Positions 8,901 through 17,428 of a DNA stretch of 50,645 nucleotides are shown one piece after another. The stretch comes from a virus. Numbering within the stretch: the first letter of the stretch is position 1; every line of letters begins with the position of its first letter. Where the stretch lies: IMG/VR virus record IMGVR_UViG_3300024344_000023, positions 1 through 50,645 of that record; one strand, 5' to 3'. Under the pieces are notes generated by a model that saw nothing but the letters and a program-made list of their open reading frames with translations, did not search any database and was not told the origin of the DNA. A program made the translations under genes and the position numbers.

Positions 8901-11477
8901 CAAATATTTGAAGCCGGTGGTTTTTATGATCCGACAAGTTGGTGGCAAAGAAACTTGCCTACAAAGAGCGGCAGAGAACTTAGAAAAAACATAGCCGCTG
9001 TTGAAGAGCTTTTGTCGCGTCCTATAGAAGAAGGAGGCTTTGGTTATTCAATAGAGAAAGCTAAACAAGAAACAGCAAAGATTGCTTCAGGTATGGTAGG
9101 GCAACAACCTGTTGAAGCTTTCGCCGGAATGCGTGTTTTGGGAAGAGCAGATCAAACTGAAAGAGGAGAAACTGGGTTTGAGTCTTTAGCCAAAGATGTT
9201 TTGCTAGAAAGACAAAGAATACCTAAACCCGTTAGAGCTTTAATGGGCGAAGTAACTAACCCATTAGAGGCAGCAGCCGTGACGACCGCTCGTCTTTCTA
9301 CATTGCTCGAAAACAACCGTTTTTGGCAAACACTGGCAGCTATAAACGAGCAGCCGGGCCAAAGACTTTTTTCTCCCGTACCTGTAAGTAAAGAACAATT
9401 AGGGGGAATGCCGGGGTGGCTTGGTAAAGACAAGGGTTTTTATTATCAAGTTAATACAGAGGGTTACAACCCTTTTAACGGAATGTACACAACAAGGGGT
9501 GTTGCTGAAGCTTTAGGACAAATGGGTGGCACGCAACAAATGCTTACAAGTGGAATGAATGCTTCTCTTTGGAAAAACCTCGTGCTTACACCTAAAGCTT
9601 GGACACAACTTGGTAAAATTGTTCTCAGCCCTCCTGCACAAATCAGGAACTTTATGAGTGCTGCTATGTTTGTATTGGGCAACGGACATTTTTTAGGGAT
9701 TGCTTCAAATTTTCCTAAAGCCATAAAGATTATTGGGCATGAACTCTTTGAAGGCGGTGTTGACGCACAAGGCCGTCCAATCAGTGCAAAACAAAGAGCG
9801 CAAAGAACATATAGGCGCTTGCAAGAACTGGGTGTTCTTAATACCAGTGTTCGTTTGGGAGACGTGCTAAACACGTTTAGGTTGGCTGGTTCTGGAATGT
9901 TCCAAGAGCCAGGTGATTTTACAGCGGTTTTATGGAAACCTTTTAATAAAGCGTATAGAGGGGCAGAACAAGCGTATACTGCTGCCGATGATTTTTGGAA
10001 AATCATTGCTTATTATTCTGAACTAAACACACTAGAAAAAACATTTCAAACCGAAGCCGATTACATGCAAATGATCGAGTGGTCTAAAGAACTGGGAATG
10101 CAGGACACACTAAACAAAAACGATTTTATGGCTGCAAGAGAAGAGTTGGCTGCTTTCATAGTCCGACAAACAGTGCCGAACTATGATTATGTTGGAAACT
10201 TTGCTGACATTTTAAGAAGTGGTGTGGCTGCTCCTTTTGGAAACTTTATTGCTTTTCCAACAGAAATAGTAAGAACCAGCGCCAACATAAATGCGCTTGC
10301 TTTTAAAGAACTAGGGTCAAACAATTCAAGACTGCAAGCAAGGGGGGCTGCAAGACTTACGGGGTATGGCTTATCCGCTTTCGGTGTTGGTGCAACCGCC
10401 CAAGCAATTGGACAGGCTTTAAATGATATAGATGATGAAGACCTTAAAGCAGCCAAAAAATTTCTTCCTGATTGGGCAAAACACAACTTGTTAGTTCCAA
10501 TAGACAAAAAAAGCGAAGAAGACGGCGGTGGTTTTGATTACCTTGACGGAAGTTACATTTTAGTTTACGACGATCTTGCACAGATTCCTTTTGCTACAAT
10601 GCGGGAATATGAAGAGGGTAGAGAAGAAGGACGAGGAATAGTGGAAAGTGCTTCAATCGCCATGAGAAGAAGTATAACTGAGTTTATGGAGCCCTACACT
10701 GAACGCAGTATTTTTCATCAGGCTGCGTTAGATGTTATGCAAAACAGAAACAACAATACTGGTAAGCCTATATTTAACACTGCTCGAAGAGAAGCACTGC
10801 CTTTTAACGGGGCCGCAGAAGAAGCTGCGACTTATCTTAACTATATGTGGGAAAGAACGCAGCCTGGAATAGCTTCAGCGGGAGCAAAAGTATTGCGTGG
10901 GCAACAAGCAGAAGAAGCGGCTTATGATCGTTTTGGAAGTAAACAAGAGTTAGGGGATGCGTGGTTGTCTTTCTTTGGTATGAAAGTCAATCGAGTTAAT
11001 CCTACCGCCAGTTTAAGTTTTGCTTTAACAGATCTTCTTACCCAAAAAAGAGAAGCTAAAAATATTTTTAATAGAGTAGCGTATAACCGAGGTGCGGTAA
11101 CTTCGGAAGAACTAGAGTCCGCTTGGATAGAAGCTCAAAAAGCTAACTATTTTATAAACCAAACCATTTACAATACGTTTGAAGCAGCGAAAATATTAAA
11201 TGGGAACCGTGATGAAATAGACACAGTTAAAAAAGAACGTCTTACAAACAAAAAGGAACGAAAAAATATTGTTGATGAGGGTTTAAATGTTGCTATAAAA
11301 CCATCGGACGCAATTAAAAAACGTTTTGAAACTAGAACAGAACAGTTAGAACGTTCGGAAGGTGTTCCTTCTGTTCGTTTTTGGGACGAAAATGCTTTCG
11401 ATATTATTTACGATTACTTTAATGATCTTCCTCTTTCACCTGACTTTGACTCTCAGTCTGTTCGAGAAGACTTATAA
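5982..11477 (+). CDS. Giant internal virion / DNA ejection protein
   Basis: At 1,831 residues this is the largest gene in the window. It opens with a tandem repeat: ENPFSAWDPYF is followed about 25 residues later by ENPFSAWDTYF. Residues of about 145-185 form a glycine/alanine hydrophobic helix pair able to enter a membrane. Near 365-390 is a SAP-like helix-turn (SWKDMKLRELKELGKEIPGM). Long charged helices follow. The size and the last place in the internal virion block match ejected core proteins such as T7 gp16, by analogy. I saw no clear lytic transglycosylase motif. The last 59 bases overlap the convergent exonuclease gene. Confidence 0.85.
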   Translation: MAQENPFSAWDPYFEGTDPTKPVPEEKEKEENPFSAWDTYFDDDQSITPITEMPEETLPSGDPRDEGFFPIFGRTIDELQASGWAGLRVLGEATGSERLIQVGDEGVRFNERQIAKYGRPMQVEDFEDIGDLGPFIKQAIAQIIPSIAVSLPTAIAGGKAGALAGGVPGAIVGGALGAFLPSFILGTGEVDREIKARAGEDFEDPGAAFKGGALVGALDVASVAFGLKPLMPVILKKASIKDITDQLISEGVEKSVAQAAVAQALKASLFEGGTEATQEYIEDFMAESATGMASEEGQLQSALLNAFTLGAIGGVGMGAVSGYISQGKTNKLLQNEKEISEAIENMEQQVQEEVNLQGQSWKDMKLRELKELGKEIPGMEKANTKKKAIDLLTDDAITQKQFTLMKTYLIEEFGNLSPQEVIERGALRKQLEELAKTEEGINELILIAETSALTKKGEKDIPVIDVSRKQTVDSLINQILDRYVMDKRIEEGNSTSVLFASALTWEYQNRKKNLLKLTRPSLIRMLKARPGLKASTEVFNKKGEVVGKKAATNEQIVQMIMDHDVHLNIHGRRKENYYEGKGYTRTKLLPFGKGRYQKKIEKDGPSQKYNIIPVTENDVKSQTWGLDQTWDDFVAEHTGLGGSAVEITYTVNGKELHEVVPKGTSNIRKDDFDFEGRNVTLNEDGTVSGGSGLFDNYEKAKQNKRNKVEVKEIRLEDNPDLKTQGDPVGGILASLRHWFAPSGPLGWTGFMAKRQRIGNIRKMNQFINQAARRAELAIAHSVSHAEFASEEMAQEALRRALNASTKRFKRDEKNETDADGNEIQGTSEKARIEQDIKETQERIKIIESTLSTIEILTEEDLASVEGPRKEAFIQLNKEEQNLLITRHILKGDLLEMQQMLNPEKFKLTPAEIANRTLPPSLREPFMEIRSFIDMMSERLLRELPKDLLKSEKRGQPLREVIQENLGSYMTRSYQIFEAGGFYDPTSWWQRNLPTKSGRELRKNIAAVEELLSRPIEEGGFGYSIEKAKQETAKIASGMVGQQPVEAFAGMRVLGRADQTERGETGFESLAKDVLLERQRIPKPVRALMGEVTNPLEAAAVTTARLSTLLENNRFWQTLAAINEQPGQRLFSPVPVSKEQLGGMPGWLGKDKGFYYQVNTEGYNPFNGMYTTRGVAEALGQMGGTQQMLTSGMNASLWKNLVLTPKAWTQLGKIVLSPPAQIRNFMSAAMFVLGNGHFLGIASNFPKAIKIIGHELFEGGVDAQGRPISAKQRAQRTYRRLQELGVLNTSVRLGDVLNTFRLAGSGMFQEPGDFTAVLWKPFNKAYRGAEQAYTAADDFWKIIAYYSELNTLEKTFQTEADYMQMIEWSKELGMQDTLNKNDFMAAREELAAFIVRQTVPNYDYVGNFADILRSGVAAPFGNFIAFPTEIVRTSANINALAFKELGSNNSRLQARGAARLTGYGLSAFGVGATAQAIGQALNDIDDEDLKAAKKFLPDWAKHNLLVPIDKKSEEDGGGFDYLDGSYILVYDDLAQIPFATMREYEEGREEGRGIVESASIAMRRSITEFMEPYTERSIFHQAALDVMQNRNNNTGKPIFNTARREALPFNGAAEEAATYLNYMWERTQPGIASAGAKVLRGQQAEEAAYDRFGSKQELGDAWLSFFGMKVNRVNPTASLSFALTDLLTQKREAKNIFNRVAYNRGAVTSEELESAWIEAQKANYFINQTIYNTFEAAKILNGNRDEIDTVKKERLTNKKERKNIVDEGLNVAIKPSDAIKKRFETRTEQLERSEGVPSVRFWDENAFDIIYDYFNDLPLSPDFDSQSVREDL

Positions 11478-12153
11478 AGTTATCTAATCGAGTGTTCCAA
11501 GCTTCTGCTGCACGCTCAAACTCTCTTCCTTCTAAAACAAACTCTTGGTAAAAGCAATCAACCGAGCACATCATAATCACACCCTTCTTTATTTCTGTGC
11601 CATAAACCTCGTTGTGTGCCATTGCATACGCCGCAAGTTGTTGAAAATAATCCCAAAGATATTCTCTACGTCTTTTTGGTGTGTTGGTTTGTTTAAAATC
11701 CATGATGGCTTCAGTGCCTAAATGTTTTCCAATCACGTCAGCCGTGCCTGCATACTTCCCTGGATAGTACAACGAGACCTCACAACCATATACTTGGTCA
11801 ATGGAAGGAAAACCTTGGTCCATAATTGTGCACGCCATTTTATAGGCTCTCTTTTGTTCGGGTGTTTCAGGATAATAATTCCAAATACTGCCTTCAAGAA
11901 GTTGCTTTTCTAGTATCTCATGCATCTCAGTGCCTCGAGCAGCCGCTTCTTTTCTTATTCGGTCCGCTTCTTCTTGGCCCACACGCTCAATCCATTTTTG
12001 TAAACTGTCGTTTTGTGGTTTTGTTTTTGATAAAACAGTGGTTACAGAAGGCAGTCTTTCTTCTCCGTTTACATAAAGCCTTCCAACTTCACCGGTTTCC
12101 CTAGAAAGTTCTTTGTATTCGTACGGAGAAGAAAAAAGAATTTCTGCTTTCAC
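11419..12153 (-). CDS. PD-(D/E)XK exonuclease (RecB/Cas4-like fold)
   Basis: This 244-residue nuclease starts at a GTG overlapping the stop of the upstream RHH gene by 4 bases (GTGA). It shows the ordered motifs of the RecB-like nuclease family: H78 in GTEMHE, E125 in CEVSLYY, D139 in GTADV, the D152-x-K154 pair in IMDFKQT, and the QxxxY-type motif around Q172-Y176 (YFQQLAAYAMA). Family members degrade DNA ends, in phages for host DNA recycling or recombination. It sits at the far end of the leftward replication block and probably shares a transcript with the RHH regulator. Its 3' end overlaps the giant virion gene by 59 bases tail to tail. Confidence 0.93.
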   Translation of the reverse strand: MKAEILFSSPYEYKELSRETGEVGRLYVNGEERLPSVTTVLSKTKPQNDSLQKWIERVGQEEADRIRKEAAARGTEMHEILEKQLLEGSIWNYYPETPEQKRAYKMACTIMDQGFPSIDQVYGCEVSLYYPGKYAGTADVIGKHLGTEAIMDFKQTNTPKRRREYLWDYFQQLAAYAMAHNEVYGTEIKKGVIMMCSVDCFYQEFVLEGREFERAAEAWNTRLDNFISLLEQTESQSQVKEEDH

Positions 12154-12305
12154 TGCGCCTTGCCGTTGTCTATGTCCTCTGCCAAACGTTTGATCGCATA
12201 CGCAAAGACATAGCTCTTAGGTCTTTCAGTTTTCTTAGCTATTTTGTCTGCCATTTTTACAATGTCTGTGCGTATAGCTACGCTTTTCCACTTAGTGGTG
12301 TCCAT
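12150..12305 (-). CDS. Ribbon-helix-helix (RHH) DNA-binding regulator
   Basis: This 51-residue protein begins at ATG preceded by AAGGAG at good spacing. Residues 8-12 (SVAIR) form the short beta strand of an RHH fold, followed by DIVKMADKIAKKTERPKSYV and FAYAIKRLAEDI, the two helices with the turn between them. RHH proteins dimerise and use the paired strands to read palindromic operators, usually repressing their own promoter. A 16-base palindrome overlaps the -10 of the promoter directly upstream, fitting autoregulation. The stop overlaps the exonuclease GTG, so the two genes are translationally coupled. RHH assignment is from pattern, not a profile search. Confidence 0.82.
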   Translation of the reverse strand: MDTTKWKSVAIRTDIVKMADKIAKKTERPKSYVFAYAIKRLAEDIDNGKAQ

Positions 12306-12335
12306 TACCTACTCCTTATATGAGATTTATTAAGA

Positions 12336-12364
12336 ATTATACAAAAGTATAAGACCAATATCAA
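12336..12364 (-). promoter_or_regulatory. Sigma70-type promoter with overlapping palindrome
   Basis: Read on the minus strand, TTGATA (12359-12364) and TATAAT (12336-12341) are 17 bases apart. The palindrome TTATAC-TTTT-GTATAA (12337-12352) covers the -10. It drives the RHH/exonuclease pair separately from the polymerase operon, whose last gene ends at 12372. A repressor bound here would block RNA polymerase, and the neighbouring RHH protein is the obvious candidate. Confidence 0.72.
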
Positions 12365-12371
12365 CTAACGT

Positions 12372-14231
12372 CTAGGACATAGAGTCTCCCCAATTCTTTC
12401 CTATTTCTGCGTCAACTTTATTTGGTACTTCTAGTTTTACAGAGTCTTCCATAATCTCTGTAATTTCTTTTATTTGCTTTTTGTTTGCCACAGAAAAAAC
12501 AAGTTCGTCATGTACCTGTAGTAAAGGTGCGTAGGACGCATTGTAGCAGTCTAGCATCGCTTTCTTTGTCATGTCTGCGGCTGACCCTTGTATCAATTTG
12601 TTCAACGCTTTATACACGAAAGCACGCTTTATATCTCCGTTGTATTCGTGCATCGCTTCTTTGTATTTCATTGGTCGACCAGTGCCGTATTGTCTTGGTT
12701 CCCACATATCAAAGTGAGATCGGCGACCAAGTAGTGTTTTAATGTATCCTCTTGTGCTCGCGCTTCGCATTACTGTATCTGCAAGCTGCCTAACAAAAGG
12801 TGCGTAAGTGTTGAAACGAACCAGTATCTCACTTGCCTCTGCAACATCGACTCCTAGTTGGTCTGCAAGCTTGCCTTTGCCCATGCCGTACATAATACCG
12901 AGACCAATTGTCTTGGCTGTCTTACGGTCTATGCCTGCAAGGTTTGCAACCTCTTGGTGAAAGTCTGCATCACCAGAAATGAACGCTTCTGCAATAGAAT
13001 CTGCACCTTCGTACTTAGACCTGTAAGCAAAGTGCGTTAATATCCTGGGTTCTTGCTGAGAAAAGTCAGCAGAACACCACTTTTCTCCTTTTTCCGGAAG
13101 AAACAAAGAACGAATCAGCGGCCCCAACTCTTTGTCTCTGGCAGGGACTTGTTGTAAGTTTGGGTTTGACATGGACAAACGACCTGTCACAGTGCCTCCA
13201 GTCTCTCCTTTTAACTGTCGAATGTCTGCATGAATACGCCCGTTGTGTGCGTGTTTAGCAATCGTGTCAATAAAAGTGCTGTGCGCCTTGTTCAACTCCC
13301 TTATCTTCATAATCTTCTGTGCCATAGGGTGTTCGTGGTTTGCCAAAAATGCTTTGGTAAAACTTGGAGAACCTTTTGCCGTGTGGTTGTAAGGTATTTT
13401 GCAAGCATCAAACACCTGTGCTACAGAGTTTGCTGCCCATACTCTTACATCTTTCACACCTGACTCTTTAATTACTTCTTTAACTATTTGTTCTTGTTGC
13501 TTAATCAACTGCTTTTTTAGTTGCTCTGCTCTGTCAAGATCAACTCGTACTCCCGTCATCTTCATGTTAAACAAAACAGGAAACAGATCTGTTTCTAGGT
13601 TAAAGATGTTCCAAAGGTTTTGATCTTCTAGGTGTATTTTAAAATGGTTCCAAAGTTTGAGTGTCAGTGCCGCGTCCTGTGTTGCATAAGTACCAACATA
13701 AGAAGAAGGCAGTCGCCACATTTCTGCTTTCGGATCAATGCCCCACTCTTCTGCTGCTTGTCTCAGTTCAGCCTCAGACTTTCCTTCTTGTAAATACTCT
13801 ATGCCCAAGGCATTAAGTGTGTACCAGTACATGTTTTCATTAACCAAAGGGGCAACAACCATGGTGTCAATGATTCTGCCCTTCACGTCTACACCTTCTT
13901 TCTTTAGCCAACCCACGTCGTACATGGCATTGTGAAAAATCTTGTCTTGTTCTCCGGACAAAACTTCTTTAACAAAGTCCAATACCTTTTTCTTTGGAAA
14001 GTTAAAGCCTGACTCGTGTGCAAAAGGAAAGTAATCTGCGTATCCGTCGCAAGCAATTGAAACGCCGACAATCTCTCCGTCGCCGCGGACATAGCCAGGT
14101 CCTTTTTCTTTTAGGTTGGGGTCTCTTGTCTCGGTATCTATTGCAATCTCGTCTGCATCAAGCAGTCTTTGCGTTGGAAAGATGTCGGGTGGTGTCCACT
14201 CTGTTGGTGGTTGAAATGTTTTAAAGGCCAT
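12372..14231 (-). CDS. polA: DNA polymerase I family A with 3'-5' exonuclease
   Basis: This 619-residue replicative polymerase has an N-terminal DEDDy exonuclease: D32/E34 in AIDTET, D105 in HNAMYD, and Y182...D186 in YATQDA. The polymerase motifs are A (SADFSQQEPR, D389), B (RKTAKTIGLGIMYG, 436-449) and C (QVHDELV, H574-D575-E576). No 5'-3' exonuclease domain is present, as usual for phage PolA. At the position equivalent to E. coli Phe762 the residue is Leu444, four after the catalytic Lys440 and four before Tyr448. The start overlaps the end of the helicase gene by 11 bases. It is expected to copy the phage genome with the neighbouring helicase, primase and SSB. Confidence 0.96.
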   Translation of the reverse strand: MAFKTFQPPTEWTPPDIFPTQRLLDADEIAIDTETRDPNLKEKGPGYVRGDGEIVGVSIACDGYADYFPFAHESGFNFPKKKVLDFVKEVLSGEQDKIFHNAMYDVGWLKKEGVDVKGRIIDTMVVAPLVNENMYWYTLNALGIEYLQEGKSEAELRQAAEEWGIDPKAEMWRLPSSYVGTYATQDAALTLKLWNHFKIHLEDQNLWNIFNLETDLFPVLFNMKMTGVRVDLDRAEQLKKQLIKQQEQIVKEVIKESGVKDVRVWAANSVAQVFDACKIPYNHTAKGSPSFTKAFLANHEHPMAQKIMKIRELNKAHSTFIDTIAKHAHNGRIHADIRQLKGETGGTVTGRLSMSNPNLQQVPARDKELGPLIRSLFLPEKGEKWCSADFSQQEPRILTHFAYRSKYEGADSIAEAFISGDADFHQEVANLAGIDRKTAKTIGLGIMYGMGKGKLADQLGVDVAEASEILVRFNTYAPFVRQLADTVMRSASTRGYIKTLLGRRSHFDMWEPRQYGTGRPMKYKEAMHEYNGDIKRAFVYKALNKLIQGSAADMTKKAMLDCYNASYAPLLQVHDELVFSVANKKQIKEITEIMEDSVKLEVPNKVDAEIGKNWGDSMS

Positions 14232-15765
14232 ATTGTAGTGTCTCGTTTTGTGCGTTAATTAAAAAGAGGTTTTCTCTTGCTCGAGTCACGGCCACATAGA
14301 ACTGTCTGTGTAAACTGTCTGCGTTTAATGTCGCGTTCAGTTTTTGTGCCGGAGACAAGTCTAGCAGTACAGCTACGTTGTCTGCTTCTCCGCCTTTTGC
14401 CTTGTGTATTGTAGACAAGGAAATCCTTGGCTCACTGTGCAAGTCCTCTTTGTTTTTTAAGGCTTTCTTAATGAAAGCTATCTTTTGTTCTTTGATCTTT
14501 TTTGAAAATACTTCCTCCCAAGTTTTATTAAGACATTCTTTTTCTAAGCCAAAAAGATCCACCACTTCTTTTTTCTTTACGACTTTGCTTTTGTCTTCTT
14601 CTTTTGCAGGAGCGGAGAGAAACCCCCTCTTCACTTCTGTTTTACTTAGATAACGGTATATTGTTTCCAATCGCCCCACCGTTATCTTCTTCTTTTGTTT
14701 CAGTTCCTTCCACGCATCAACCGCTTCTATCATTGTTTGTGGAATATATCTAAATCCGTTGTGTGAGAAAGGCACACCTTGGTCAACCAATCTCTTTCTT
14801 ATGTTGTGTCCTTCGCTGTCGCCGTTCAACATGTAGTCGCAAGAGGCAAGGATTAACCACTCTCCTTCTTTCGTAGGCAAAACATCTACGGAGGGCAGTC
14901 GTTCTGTCTTTCCCTCTCTGCTTGTAGGCAAATATTTCTTTGCCTGTCGTGTACTGATTCGAGACGCGATTCTCTCTGCCACTCTGTGCACTTCTTTTGG
15001 TACTCTAAAAGACTGATCGAGGACCACGGTCCTACCTTCCATTCCAATAAACCGATCCGGACGTGCACCGTTCCATTCGTATATGGCTTGGTCATCGTCA
15101 CCCGCGATATAAGAAACGGGGACCACGGACATAAGTTTTTCTATCAAACGCCAGTTCAATTCCGCCAAGTCCTGTGCTTCGTCTACAATTAAAACTTCTA
15201 GGTCAGGCACTCTTCCTTTATTTATAAACTCATTAATCATGTCAGCAAAAGAAAAGATGCTTTGTTCTTCTCTGTACTGTGCCCAAGCTTTGTTGATCGC
15301 TTCCAACAACGCAGGCTCAACCTTCTGTCTTTGTTTTATGGGTGTTCGTAATCTCTCTGCACCGACAAGCCTACAGTTTGCTTTGGCGTTTTCTATGATC
15401 TGAAAGTAAGGATCCTCGACCATGGCATCTAAGGATTTACTGGTCTTGCCGTGGTAGTGTTGAGTCAATGGAAAGCTGTACAGTTCTAAAAACTCTTTGA
15501 TGTCTTGTCCTTCTAATACTCTTGTAATACCCATGGCTCTTTTGCAAAACGCATGGCTCGTACAAAAGTAAACAAGATCGTCTTTGTCAAAACCAAAACG
15601 TCTTCTTGCTCTGTGCTTTCCTTCCTCTGCTGCTTTTACAGAAAAAGAAATGAATGCAATCTTATCGGGGGCAACACCTTGGTCAAGGTGTTCTTCTATC
15701 TTTCGTAGCAGTGTGGTTGTTTTTCCGGTGCCAGGAGGCCCAAAGAACTTATCTACATTACTCAT
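14221..15765 (-). CDS. Superfamily 1 UvrD/Rep-like DNA helicase
   Basis: This 514-residue protein carries a complete set of SF1A motifs: Walker A GPPGTGKT (9-16), Walker B IVDEAQD, motif III GDDDQAIYEWNGA, motif IV LDQSFRVP, motif V STIHKAKGGEAD, and motif VI YVAVTRARENL. UvrD/Rep-family proteins unwind duplex DNA 3'-5' with ATP. In this operon it probably acts as the replicative or recombination helicase, since no DnaB-like helicase is seen in the window. It overlaps the primase gene by 8 bases upstream and polA by 11 bases downstream, so expression is coupled. Confidence 0.95.
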   Translation of the reverse strand: MSNVDKFFGPPGTGKTTTLLRKIEEHLDQGVAPDKIAFISFSVKAAEEGKHRARRRFGFDKDDLVYFCTSHAFCKRAMGITRVLEGQDIKEFLELYSFPLTQHYHGKTSKSLDAMVEDPYFQIIENAKANCRLVGAERLRTPIKQRQKVEPALLEAINKAWAQYREEQSIFSFADMINEFINKGRVPDLEVLIVDEAQDLAELNWRLIEKLMSVVPVSYIAGDDDQAIYEWNGARPDRFIGMEGRTVVLDQSFRVPKEVHRVAERIASRISTRQAKKYLPTSREGKTERLPSVDVLPTKEGEWLILASCDYMLNGDSEGHNIRKRLVDQGVPFSHNGFRYIPQTMIEAVDAWKELKQKKKITVGRLETIYRYLSKTEVKRGFLSAPAKEEDKSKVVKKKEVVDLFGLEKECLNKTWEEVFSKKIKEQKIAFIKKALKNKEDLHSEPRISLSTIHKAKGGEADNVAVLLDLSPAQKLNATLNADSLHRQFYVAVTRARENLFLINAQNETLQYGL

Positions 15766-17356
15766 CTTCCCAATCCTTGATTGGATTGTTAAGTTTAAAG
15801 TCGTCTGCGCTCACGTTCAGTGCTTTGTTTTCTTCTGTACTAAGCACCCAAAGAGAACTGTTGCCCATACTTTTGTCTATGTATTTAACAGCAGTTGTTG
15901 CGCCAATATTTTTAAGTTCGCTATAGATCTCAGCTTCCTTTATGCCTTTCATCCCTTTGAAATCTCTAATGTATTTTACCAAGTCTCGCCCACGAAACCA
16001 CCATTCATGGTCATCTTTTTCTTCACTGCGGTATACAGCACCTGCGGCAACAGCCACGCGAGCAGAAGATTCTGTGTTCTTGCAGAACTCCATAACTGCG
16101 TCTTGTAGTAGTCCTGATTTGGTCATGTCGGGTGGCACTTCTATCTCTTGTACGTTTTGCAAGAGTGCGTTTAGTTTCATCACCCAATCTTTTTTCTTCA
16201 TGTCAGGAGGACACTGGTTCAAAACATCCATGCACTTTTGCTGAAACAATGTAAAGCTGTGCAGTTCCCGTGTTTCGAGGACCAGGGTCTTTCCTTCCAT
16301 GTCTAAATGCCAGAGAGGAGGGTCCGTCAGGTACTTTCTAAGACCTGACAGAGACATCTGTTTTTCAGATGCATCTATACCGTATCTTCTTGTGACGCAT
16401 GTTCCGCTTTGGCAATGGTTTACCAAAGGAGGTGTGGTACACTTATAGAGATAGTCGGATTTCTCCAAACTATTCATCAAGGCATTCAATTCAGTGTGTG
16501 ACAGGGGCTTGTGACACGCCGTCTTGTTTACCTCCTGAAGTTTATCGCGCCACTCATCACTTTCCGGATGTACCTTTCTAAAAAGTACGCCGTAAGAAAA
16601 GAGGGCATCGTTGCGGGTGCCTTCAGGTATCCCGTTTAGCTTCATGTGTACCAAACAGGGCGGTGCATGGTCCCAAAAAGCTTCGGCAGAACCCTCCTGC
16701 CTAGCCTTTCGGCTTTTCTTCACTGGTTTAACTTTATCAAGCGCATCTTCGTCCAGTGCTTTACGCTTGACTTCTTTTAAAAATTCTTCCGGACTCAGTG
16801 CTTCTCCCTTCTCATTGAGTCCATATCGTGTGGTGTCTTTGCCGCCAAAGTACGGCATGTTGAGCCAGTTTCCTGTCTGCTTATGTCTTTCTACTTGCTT
16901 GCTCCATTGATATTGCTTTGGAAAGATCTCGTCTCCTGTTCTTCCCATGGCCGCTGCTATCTCTTCTAGTTTTGATCTGAACTTAAACGCAGAGACGGGA
17001 ACCTTTGTAAATAAAAATAAGTGTATGCCGCCCGATTTGGTCGTACAGGGGACCAAGGGCAATGACATGTCTTTAATGAGTTTTTGCAAGTGTTCTACGT
17101 CCACTGGGTATTCGTCAACGTCTATGCAACCCCACTGACACGTTTCGTCGTCAGTGATTGGTATAACGCCAATAGATGTTGTGCCTTCTAGGTGCTGCTG
17201 CCAGTGGACCAAGGACAAAGGCTCTTGTAGTGTCCTTCCCTTTCCATCTTTCTTTGTGCCTTTTGGGGTTTGTTTTGTACCCTCTATTTTATAAACACCA
17301 TAGGCTCTATCTAGTCCGGCAAAAGTTTCCATAAACTCTAATGCTATATCTTTCAT
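15758..17356 (-). CDS. AEP-superfamily primase (TOTE-type domain)
   Basis: The protein is 532 residues from the chosen ATG, which has AAGGGG seven bases upstream; a TTG 42 bases earlier lacks a good ribosome site. The first ~200 residues look like an archaeo-eukaryotic primase domain: WGCIDVDEYP gives the metal-binding D79-x-D81, SGGIHLFLF gives the S-x-H type motif (H112), and GNWLNMPYFGG is a typical third element. This arrangement resembles the TOTE-type AEP domain. The C-terminal half is helical with several cysteines (CTTPPLVNHC...C) and may be a helicase-loading or DNA-binding region. Likely makes primers for the adjacent PolA. AEP assignment is by motif only. Confidence 0.82.
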   Translation of the reverse strand: MKDIALEFMETFAGLDRAYGVYKIEGTKQTPKGTKKDGKGRTLQEPLSLVHWQQHLEGTTSIGVIPITDDETCQWGCIDVDEYPVDVEHLQKLIKDMSLPLVPCTTKSGGIHLFLFTKVPVSAFKFRSKLEEIAAAMGRTGDEIFPKQYQWSKQVERHKQTGNWLNMPYFGGKDTTRYGLNEKGEALSPEEFLKEVKRKALDEDALDKVKPVKKSRKARQEGSAEAFWDHAPPCLVHMKLNGIPEGTRNDALFSYGVLFRKVHPESDEWRDKLQEVNKTACHKPLSHTELNALMNSLEKSDYLYKCTTPPLVNHCQSGTCVTRRYGIDASEKQMSLSGLRKYLTDPPLWHLDMEGKTLVLETRELHSFTLFQQKCMDVLNQCPPDMKKKDWVMKLNALLQNVQEIEVPPDMTKSGLLQDAVMEFCKNTESSARVAVAAGAVYRSEEKDDHEWWFRGRDLVKYIRDFKGMKGIKEAEIYSELKNIGATTAVKYIDKSMGNSSLWVLSTEENKALNVSADDFKLNNPIKDWEDE

Positions 17357-17428
17357 TGCGCCCCTTTGCAAACAAGGGCCTTCCAGGTGTGTTGTCAAGT
17401 ATTGGAAAGCCCTTGCGCTAGCAGTCAG

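Noticed and set aside
17357-17398. TTG start 14 codons upstream for the primase
   Set aside because: No ribosome site there, while the ATG at 17356 has AAGGGG at ideal distance.
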